From an uncultured Alphaproteobacteria bacterium (GTDB taxonomy: Bacteria; Pseudomonadota; Alphaproteobacteria; Caulobacterales; Caulobacteraceae), in the NCBI GenBank assembly GCA_903933475.1, contig CAIZKE010000225.1, forward strand, positions 1 to 11,623: a stretch of 11,623 bases of DNA, given 5' to 3'. A program made the translations under genes and the position numbers. How positions within the stretch are numbered: position 1 is the first letter of the stretch; each line of letters opens with the position of its first letter. The notes under the pieces were generated by a model. That model was not told the origin of the DNA and made no database searches. It saw nothing but the letters and a program-made list of their open reading frames with translations. Of this stretch, positions 6,774 through 11,623 are shown in pieces.

Positions 6774-6791
6774 CGGTCCGGTTAACGACCG
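6774..6791. repeat. small inverted repeat around GTTAAC between NAD kinase and HPt genes
   Basis: CGGTC (6774-6778) and GACCG (6787-6791) flank CGGTTAAC. On the minus strand this lies just after the NAD kinase stop and 46 bases before the HPt start. It could be a short hairpin or a regulator half-site (TTAACC on the minus strand). The evidence is weak: the arms are five bases and the CtrA partner half is poor. Confidence 0.25.
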
Positions 6792-6800
6792 GTGGAGGCA

Positions 6801-7559
6801 TCAGACGGAAAACTGCTCGGCAAGGACCCGTTCCTGCAGGCCTCTGCCAGCGTCGAAGAGCATGGTCATAGAGGCGGCCGTATCCTCGGCGACGCTGACC
6901 TCGACCACGTCCCGGACCTCGAAATTGTCCGCCACTGCGCTGACAGGGCGCTTGTCGGGGTCGAGAACCTGGAAGCAGACCTGGGCGGCATGAGGCAGCA
7001 GGGCTCCGCGCCAGCGGCGGGGCCGAAAGGCGCTGATCGGCGTCAGCGCCAGGACGCGGGCCTCCAGGGGAACGATGGGGCCATGGGCAGACAGGTTGTA
7101 CGCCGTCGATCCCGCCGGAGTGGCCACAAGGGCGCCATCGCAGGACAACTCCTCCAGGCGGACAGTCCCGTCGATCACGATCCGCAGCTTGGCCGTCTGC
7201 CGGGTCTGGCGAAGAAGTGAGACCTCGTTCACCGCCATGGCAGTGAAGCTCTGTCCCGAACTGTCCACGGCGGTCATGGTGAGGGGGTGGATTTCCGCGT
7301 GTTCCGCAGCGGCGATCCTGTCCGTGAGGCCGTTCTCCGAGAAGTCATTCATCAGGAAGCCGACCGACCCCCGGTTCATCCCGTAGATCGGCACCCGACG
7401 TGCGATGGGAAGGTGCAATACCTCAAGCATGAAGCCGTCGCCGCCAAGGGCCACGATGACCTCGGCGTCCTCCGGAGCTACGCCGCCATAGCGCTTCGTG
7501 AGGCGATTCCGCCCGGCCACCGCCTCAGGTCGGTCGCTGCTCAGGAAGGCGAGGCGCAT
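6801..7559 (-). CDS. nadK: NAD kinase
   Basis: A 252-residue ATP-NAD kinase that phosphorylates NAD+ to NADP+ in the cytoplasm. Family blocks are all present in order: VIVALGGDGFML with GGDG at 39-42 (catalytic Asp41), YGMNRGSVGFLMN (59-71), MAVNEVSLLR (NE at 111-112), and LSCDGALVATPAGSTAYNLSAHGPIV (138-163). The compact length and N-terminus RLAFLSSDRPEA are those of alphaproteobacterial NAD kinases. ATG 7559 is preferred because GGAAAG lies just upstream and the family consensus starts there; an in-frame ATG at 7595 would add 12 residues but has no ribosome site. It lies 37 to 73 bp downstream of the second DUF2336 gene on the same strand and 72 bp before the HPt gene, so all three are probably one operon. 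Confidence 0.95.
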   Translation of the reverse strand: MRLAFLSSDRPEAVAGRNRLTKRYGGVAPEDAEVIVALGGDGFMLEVLHLPIARRVPIYGMNRGSVGFLMNDFSENGLTDRIAAAEHAEIHPLTMTAVDSSGQSFTAMAVNEVSLLRQTRQTAKLRIVIDGTVRLEELSCDGALVATPAGSTAYNLSAHGPIVPLEARVLALTPISAFRPRRWRGALLPHAAQVCFQVLDPDKRPVSAVADNFEVRDVVEVSVAEDTAASMTMLFDAGRGLQERVLAEQFSV

Positions 7560-7632
7560 AGGCTTTCCAACGATCGCGAAGGACAGGGAGGGCATGAGCG
7601 CAGGATCGGCCGGGAAGTCAAACCTGACCGCG

Positions 7633-8757
7633 TCAGAGGGCGGCCACGCCCTTGCGGAAGGCCGTTACCGCCACGCCCGGGCCAAGCTGGGCCAGAGTTG
7701 CGGTCGCCTTACGCACCGCTTCTTCGTCGCCCCCGGGCCGGCCCTTGTTGACGTCCCTGAGCAAGCTCAGAATGGCGGGGAAGGCGGTCTTATCGAGGCC
7801 GATGGCAGCGCAGGCCATAGCGAGCAGTTCCGGCGACCCGGACTGGATCGCCTTGCGGATATCCGTCGGATCGAAGCGGCCCAGGGTCGCCAGGACAGAC
7901 ACGAACATGGAAAGCCGCTTTTCCCTCAGGGCCTTGATGAGGTGACCTGGCCGGAGTTCACCGGCCATGTCGAGCTTGGCGATGAGCTTCCGTTCCCGCC
8001 GCTCCTCTTCGGTCTCGCCCAGAGGAATTGTCTGTGTCTGCCCCCCTGGGATGCCCGCTCGGGCTTCGCGGACGGACTGGTTGAGGGCCCGGTCGAGGGC
8101 CTGGACGTCCAGTTTGAACTTTTCGCCGAGAGACTTCCGCAGGGTCTGGCCAACCCAGGCATAGAGATAGCCGGCCAGTTCGTCGTTCAGTCCGGCATGC
8201 CCCGCCAGGGGTGCGCGCAGAGTTTCAACCTTCTCGGCCTCTCGGATAAGCGCATAGAGGTGGTCGACGGTTATTTCTGCGGACTGATTGTTGACCAGTG
8301 CGGTCATCACCTCCGGAACGGAGCCCTTGACGATCGCATCGACGATCAGCGCGCTGATATCCGGCCGCCGCGCCACCTCGACCTGATGCTCAAGCGTGGC
8401 CTCGACGAGGATGCGGATGAGGTCGGGATCCTTGAGGATGGGGCTCTTCGCGATGATCGGCCGCGCAATTTCGATGTCGTCGAAGGACAGGATGTTGATC
8501 ATGGCGGCTGGAGCCCAGTCCGCCGTACAAATCTTGTCGGCAAGCCGCAGCCGAATGTCATGCTCCGCCTGAAATACCAGATCAAAGAAGACCTGGGAAA
8601 GCAGGGCCTGGACCCTGGGATTGTTCAGGTCTTCTGTGTTGTCATTGCAGAGATCGACGAGTTCAAGGAGCAGGCGCTCGCGATCCCGCGCCTCACGGCT
8701 CTTTGCGAGCCGCATGACGTCGTCCAACCTGCCGCGCAACAGCAATTTGCCCCGCAA
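7633..8757 (-). CDS. DUF2336 domain-containing protein (copy B)
   Basis: A second protein of the DUF2336 family, up to 374 residues, helical and without signal peptide or membrane helix. Its core (FDDIEIARPIIAKSPILKDPDLIRILVEAT, DISALIVDAIVKG, NNQSAEITVDHLYALI) lines up with PILSASPVFTEEDLIEIA, ADSIIENG and NDNAEISEPSLRRVV in copy A. The C-terminal part GHLIKALREKRLSMFVSVLATLG... is the other conserved helical block, joined by a charged linker (ETEEERRERKLIAKL). Identity between copies looks low, so this is old duplication rather than recent repeat. An in-frame stop at 8761-8763 limits the start: TTG 8757, internal TTG codons, or ATG 8715 (residue 15). The first is given for completeness. It is likely the first gene of an operon with nadK and the HPt gene. 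Function unknown. Confidence 0.85.
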   Translation of the reverse strand: MRGKLLLRGRLDDVMRLAKSREARDRERLLLELVDLCNDNTEDLNNPRVQALLSQVFFDLVFQAEHDIRLRLADKICTADWAPAAMINILSFDDIEIARPIIAKSPILKDPDLIRILVEATLEHQVEVARRPDISALIVDAIVKGSVPEVMTALVNNQSAEITVDHLYALIREAEKVETLRAPLAGHAGLNDELAGYLYAWVGQTLRKSLGEKFKLDVQALDRALNQSVREARAGIPGGQTQTIPLGETEEERRERKLIAKLDMAGELRPGHLIKALREKRLSMFVSVLATLGRFDPTDIRKAIQSGSPELLAMACAAIGLDKTAFPAILSLLRDVNKGRPGGDEEAVRKATATLAQLGPGVAVTAFRKGVAAL

Positions 8758-8820
8758 GACCTACACCCCGAGTCAGAGCCTGTTAGATGGTTGGGCTCGC
8801 GAGTCACTCCAGAACGTACG

Positions 8821-8836
8821 CGCTGGTGTACCAGCG
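8821..8836. promoter_or_regulatory. 16-bp perfect palindrome, candidate operator
   Basis: CGCTGGTGTACCAGCG is two exact 7-base arms around GT, in the 132-bp divergent region between the DUF2336-nadK-HPt operon and glpK. It lies 64 bases from the TTG start of one and 53 bases before the glpK ATG. The size and symmetry suit a dimeric repressor that could control either side. Other symmetric pieces nearby are CTCGCGAG (8796-8803), CGTACG (8815-8820) and TGAGG/CCTCA (8846-8858). No regulator gene is adjacent and no clear -35/-10 pair was recognised. Confidence 0.45.
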
Positions 8837-8889
8837 TAACCTCCCTGAGGAACCCTCACGGAAAGCTAAACTAAAAGTTGAGGCCTGTC

Positions 8890-10389
8890 ATGAGCACACC
8901 GGTGATTCTCACCCTTGATCAGGGAACCACTTCGACCCGAGCCATCCTCTTTGATGCCGCGGGTTCCGAAATCGCCTCGGCTTCACGAAGCCTTGTGCAG
9001 CACTATCCCGGGGACGGATGCGTCGAGCATGACGCCCGGGAGATCATCACGGCGTCGAAGGCCGTCCTGCGAGAGGCTTTGGATCGCGGAGGCCGCAAGG
9101 CCGGCGATGTCGCGGCCATCGGGGTGACTAATCAGCGGGAAACCGTCGTCGTCTGGGACCGCCGTACCGGAGAGCCTGTCAGCCGGGCCCTAGTCTGGCA
9201 GGACCGCCGCACGGCGCCCGCCTGCGAAGCACTCCGGCAGCGGGGGGTCGAACCGAGGGTGACGGCCCTGACCGGGCTTTTGCTCGATCCCTACTTCTCG
9301 GGTACCAAGCTCGCCTGGATCCTCGACAGCCAACCCGGCCTACGGAGGCGTGCGGAGGCCGGTGATCTGCTCGCGGGTACCATGGACTGCTGGGTGATCT
9401 GGAACCTGACCGGCGGCGCCGTCCATGCGACCGACGCCACGAACGCCTCACGCACCCTGCTCTTCGACATCCATGCCCAGGACTGGTCGGATGAACTCCT
9501 CGACCTGTTCCGGGTGCCCCGGCCCCTGCTGCCGAGGGTCCTGGACTGCGCAGACGACTACGGAGCGACCCTGCCGGAAATCCTGGGGGCACCGGTGGCG
9601 ATCCGCGGCGTCGCGGGGGACCAGCAGGCGGCGCTCATGGGTCAGGGCTGTATTCGCCCCGGGGAGATGAAGGCGACGTACGGCACGGGCTGCTTCCTGC
9701 TTCTGAATACTGGCGAGACGGCGCCCCTGTCGTCGACCCGGCTATTGACCACGGTGGCGGCGCGATTGGGGGGGAGGGCGACCTATGCCCTGGAAGGCTC
9801 CATCTTCGTGGCCGGCGCCGCCCTGCAGTGGATCAACGAGGGGCTCGCCGTTCCGGGCGGCGGGGCCGAGGTCGAGGCCCTGGCCCGCCGGGCCCGACCG
9901 GGTCATGGCGTGACCATGGTTCCGGCCTTCACGGGCCTGGGCGCTCCATGGTGGGATCCTGACGCCCGGGGCGCGCTGTTGGGCATGACCCGGGATACAG
10001 GTCTTGCCGAGATCGCCGATGCGGCCTTCGAGGCTGCGGCCTTCCAGACCCGGGATCTCATCGAGGCCATGCGCCTCGACGCCGCCTCGGCCTTCGGCCC
10101 GGAAGCCGAGATCAGGGTCGACGGCGGGATGTCGCGGTCGGCCTGGTTCTGCCAGAAGCTTGCCGACCTGACCCGCGTACCTGTGGCGCGAGCCGCTTAC
10201 GAGGAGACGACGGCCCTCGGTGCCGCCCTCTTTGCAGGCATTGGATGCGGGCTCTACCCCGACGCGGCGGCAGCTGCGGCGGCGCGGCCGGCGACGACCC
10301 GCCTGGACGCCCTGACACCGGCGGTGTCAGCCGATGCCGCCTACGCTGGCTGGCTCAAGTCCGTTTCCCGCATCCGGTCGGACGCCTAG
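8890..10389 (+). CDS. glpK: glycerol kinase
   Basis: A 499-residue FGGY-family kinase converting glycerol and ATP to sn-glycerol 3-phosphate. LDQGTTSTRAILFD (9-22, Asp10) is the phosphate-binding start. Residues known to bind glycerol in E. coli GlpK are present at the same numbers: Arg83-Glu84 in TNQRET, Tyr135 in DPYFSGTK, and Asp244 in GVAGDQQAALMGQ. ATYGTGCFLLL, FTGLGAPWWDPDARGALLGMTRDTG and RVDGGMSRS complete the family pattern. ATG 8890 has GAGG six bases upstream; an in-frame TTG at 8878 is less likely. Around residues 230-240 the sequence (ILGAPVAIRGVAGD) lacks the glycine-rich loop that binds fructose-1,6-bisphosphate in E. coli, so that allosteric control is probably absent. No glpF, glpD or glpR is visible beside it. 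Confidence 0.95.
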   Translation: MSTPVILTLDQGTTSTRAILFDAAGSEIASASRSLVQHYPGDGCVEHDAREIITASKAVLREALDRGGRKAGDVAAIGVTNQRETVVVWDRRTGEPVSRALVWQDRRTAPACEALRQRGVEPRVTALTGLLLDPYFSGTKLAWILDSQPGLRRRAEAGDLLAGTMDCWVIWNLTGGAVHATDATNASRTLLFDIHAQDWSDELLDLFRVPRPLLPRVLDCADDYGATLPEILGAPVAIRGVAGDQQAALMGQGCIRPGEMKATYGTGCFLLLNTGETAPLSSTRLLTTVAARLGGRATYALEGSIFVAGAALQWINEGLAVPGGGAEVEALARRARPGHGVTMVPAFTGLGAPWWDPDARGALLGMTRDTGLAEIADAAFEAAAFQTRDLIEAMRLDAASAFGPEAEIRVDGGMSRSAWFCQKLADLTRVPVARAAYEETTALGAALFAGIGCGLYPDAAAAAAARPATTRLDALTPAVSADAAYAGWLKSVSRIRSDA

Positions 10390-10430
10390 TCGCCCCGCCC
10401 AGCCTTGACCTTTGACCGCACCGGGGCGAC
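10389..10430. terminator. 9-bp inverted repeat after glpK
   Basis: GTCGCCCCG (10389-10397, beginning on the last base of the glpK stop) pairs exactly with CGGGGCGAC (10422-10430), with a 24-base loop. It may end or stabilise the glpK transcript; there is no T-tract and the loop is long. The loop holds TTGACC twice (10405-10410 and 10412-10417), which could be a -35 element for the downstream gene, but no good -10 was seen at the right spacing. Confidence 0.35.
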
Positions 10431-10462
10431 GGTTTGCCCGGAAATGATCTGGGGAGTCTGTC

Positions 10463-11233
10463 ATGGCTGATGGTTCACTGGCGGGTGTCGTCTCGCTCAA
10501 GGGCAAGGTGAGCGAGGAGGAGTGGCAGGTCCGGGTGGATCTGGCGGCCCTCTACAGGCTGGCAGCAGTCTATGGGTGGGATGACATGATCTACACCCAC
10601 ATCTCGGCGCGCATCCCGGGGCCTGAGCACCACTTCCTGATCAATCCCTACGGCATGCTTTTTGACGAGATCACCGCTTCGTCCCTGGTGCGCATCGATG
10701 TCGAGGGCAACATCCTGCAGGAGACGCCCTATTTCATCAATCCAGCGGGCTTTACCATCCACTCTGCGGTCCACATGAACCGCGAGGATGCCAAGTTCGT
10801 CATGCACCTGCACTCGGACCAGGGCGCTGCAGTCTCCTCGCAGAAGGAAGGGCTTCTGCCGCTTTCGCAGCACTCCCTGATCTGTCTGCCGCATCTGGCC
10901 TACCATGACTATGAAGGCATCGCCCTGAACCTCGATGAGCGCGAGCGTCTGGTGGCGGACCTTGGCGACAAGTCTCTGATGATGCTGCGCAACCACGGAA
11001 CCCTGGCCCTGGGCGAGAGCGCCGCGGAATGCTGGACCGGTATGTTCTTCCTCGAGCGCGCCTGCATGCAGCAGGTCATGGCCCTGTCCTGTGGCCGGGA
11101 GAACGTGCTCATTGCGCCTGACGCCGCCCAGGATGAGGTTCGTCGCCAGGTGGGACGCGGGATTGGCGGCAAGCTGGGCTGGGCGGGTTGCCTGCGCAAG
11201 CTGGACCGTGAGCTTCCCGGCTACGACGCCTGA
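10463..11233 (+). CDS. class II aldolase/adducin family protein (adducin-like)
   Basis: A 256-residue protein of the class II aldolase/adducin fold, start supported by GGGGAG at 10451-10456. Domain features are THISARIPG (45-53), LINPYGMLFDEITASSLVRID (59-79), VMHLHSDQGAAVS with candidate zinc ligands His115 and His117, and LRNHGTLALGES with the third, His178. The catalytic Glu of fuculose/ribulose-phosphate aldolases sits in a SSE motif four residues before a His; here the aligned stretch is NPAGFTIH (93-100) with Gly96 instead. That pattern, together with GLLPLSQHSL and AYHDYEGIAL, resembles the adducin head domain, so classical aldolase chemistry is doubtful although metal binding looks intact. 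Substrate unknown. It stands 73 bp after glpK on the same strand; a shared transcript is possible but a hairpin lies between. Confidence 0.92.
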   Translation: MADGSLAGVVSLKGKVSEEEWQVRVDLAALYRLAAVYGWDDMIYTHISARIPGPEHHFLINPYGMLFDEITASSLVRIDVEGNILQETPYFINPAGFTIHSAVHMNREDAKFVMHLHSDQGAAVSSQKEGLLPLSQHSLICLPHLAYHDYEGIALNLDERERLVADLGDKSLMMLRNHGTLALGESAAECWTGMFFLERACMQQVMALSCGRENVLIAPDAAQDEVRRQVGRGIGGKLGWAGCLRKLDRELPGYDA

Positions 11234-11255
11234 CGACCCGGCGGCGGGCAGGATT

Positions 11256-11288
11256 CGACCGCCAGCGGTCGCGTCCGGGGTGGACGCG
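11256..11288. terminator. two tandem hairpins after the adducin-like gene
   Basis: CGACCGC-CA-GCGGTCG (11256-11271) and CGCGTCC-GGGGT-GGACGCG (11270-11288) are two perfect 7-base inverted repeats that share two bases, so only one can pair fully at the base at a time. They lie 22 bases after the stop codon. A terminator or 3'-end stabiliser for the adducin-like gene is the simplest reading. No T-tract follows. Confidence 0.45.
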
Positions 11289-11316
11289 GGGGAAGCGCAT
11301 CCCTAGGTAGCGTTTC

Positions 11317-11322
11317 TATACT
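11317..11322 (+). promoter_or_regulatory. possible -10 element TATACT
   Basis: TATACT lies in a relatively A/T-rich patch 46 bases before the GTG of the efflux adaptor gene. It is the best -10-like hexamer in the 135-bp gap. The -35 position at 17-bp spacing (AGCGCA) is not a match, so this is a weak call. Confidence 0.2.
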
Positions 11323-11368
11323 TGGCTGACGCCCCAAGATTCGTCGGGGCCCCGGAGTTCTTGCACAC

Positions 11369-11623
11369 GTGCTCAGGCGGCACTTTTTCCTCGTCCTCGC
11401 GGTGGGCGTCGTGTTGCTCATGCTGGTGGCGGGCGGGCTGAAGGTCCTGTCCCCCGGCAAGGCGACCCAAGTCGGCGGCCCCGGAGGCCCCGGAGGTCCC
11501 GGTCGCTCGCGCGGCGAGGTCCCGCAGGTTTCCCTTGTCAGCCCAGTCAGCCGCGTCTTCACAGAGCGGCTCGAACTGCTGGGCGTTGCAAAGGGCCGCC
11601 AGTCCGTGACGCTGTCGGCAGCC
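11369..11623 (+). CDS. RND efflux periplasmic adaptor (membrane fusion protein), 5' part
   Basis: The first 85 codons of a gene that runs off the right edge. GTG 11369 is chosen because a basic-then-hydrophobic N-terminus follows directly (LRRHFFLVLAVGVVLLMLVAGGL, membrane anchor about residues 6-24) and GGAG lies at 11354-11357; an in-frame stop at 11327-11329 bounds it upstream. A Gly-Gly-Pro linker (36-45) leads to VPQVSLVSPVSRVFTERLELLGVAKGRQSVTLSAA. This is the usual first beta-strand region of HlyD/AcrA-type adaptors (ELLGVAKGRQSVTLSA). Such proteins link an inner-membrane RND pump to an outer-membrane channel; the pump gene would be expected just downstream, beyond the window. Cargo cannot be inferred. 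Confidence 0.8.
   Translation, partial: MLRRHFFLVLAVGVVLLMLVAGGLKVLSPGKATQVGGPGGPGGPGRSRGEVPQVSLVSPVSRVFTERLELLGVAKGRQSVTLSAA
11474..11503 (+). repeat. 9-bp tandem repeat encoding Gly-Gly-Pro
   Basis: Two exact copies of GGCCCCGGA (11477-11485, 11486-11494) and a diverged third, GGTCCCGGT (11495-11503), encode GGPGGPGGPG including the preceding GGC codon. The repeat falls in the flexible linker between the membrane anchor and the first folded part of the adaptor, where length change would be tolerated. Confidence 0.6.

Noticed and set aside
4234..8757. DUF2336 pair read as a defence island or toxin-antitoxin system
   Set aside because: No nuclease, toxin, transposase or phage gene is present, and the neighbours are housekeeping enzymes.
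8817..8840. Palindrome at 8821 read as an intrinsic terminator
   Set aside because: It lies upstream of both divergent genes, has only two central bases and no T-tract, so an operator is more likely.
7498..8874. Open frame of 458 codons on the plus strand opposite nadK and DUF2336 copy B
   Set aside because: It is antisense to two recognisable proteins, has no recognisable domain, and is explained by high GC with few stops in the shadow frame.
11234..11368. Small gene in the gap before the efflux adaptor
   Set aside because: Frames here are short and overlap hairpins; no ribosome site followed by plausible protein sequence was found.

Overview
The window is GC-rich, densely coded DNA, most likely a chromosomal segment from an alphaproteobacterium of the Caulobacteraceae (Caulobacter/Phenylobacterium type). 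The clues are two DUF2336 proteins, a short alphaproteobacterial-type NAD kinase, an orphan HPt phosphotransfer protein, and intergenic sites resembling the CtrA consensus TTAA-N7-TTAA(CCAT). No rRNA, tRNA, IS element, integrase, phage gene or CRISPR array is visible. The placement is inferred from gene content and motifs, not from a database match.

Layout. (1) 1-1986, plus strand: the 3' part of a DAO-family FAD oxidoreductase (ThiO/DadA-like), translationally coupled to an acyl-CoA dehydrogenase. (2) 2061-2909, plus: an SLT-type lytic transglycosylase without a visible signal peptide, behind two tandem CtrA-like boxes. (3) 2929-4125, minus: a CaiB/BaiF (family III) CoA-transferase, convergent with the transglycosylase across a strong hairpin. 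(4) 4234-6257, plus: a DUF2336 protein, then a Nudix hydrolase with a split NUDT19-like Nudix box. (5) 8757-6288, minus: a probable operon of a second DUF2336 protein, NAD kinase and an HPt protein. (6) 8890-10389, plus: glycerol kinase, divergent from that operon over a 132-bp region with a perfect 16-bp palindrome. (7) 10463-11233, plus: an adducin-like class II aldolase-fold protein, followed by two tandem hairpins. (8) 11369 to the window end, plus: the start of an RND efflux periplasmic adaptor.

How the genes fit together. The acyl-CoA dehydrogenase and CoA-transferase suggest acyl-CoA metabolism. Glycerol kinase feeds glycerol into central metabolism. NAD kinase makes NADP, and the Nudix protein may cleave CoA or another nucleotide. 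Among these housekeeping enzymes sits a possible regulatory group: two paralogous all-helical DUF2336 proteins within 2.3 kb of each other, an HPt protein, and CtrA-like sites upstream of the transglycosylase and the first DUF2336 gene. This is the part most worth testing, but no complete new defence, mobile or biosynthetic system is evident. There is no gene-free stretch longer than about 135 bp.
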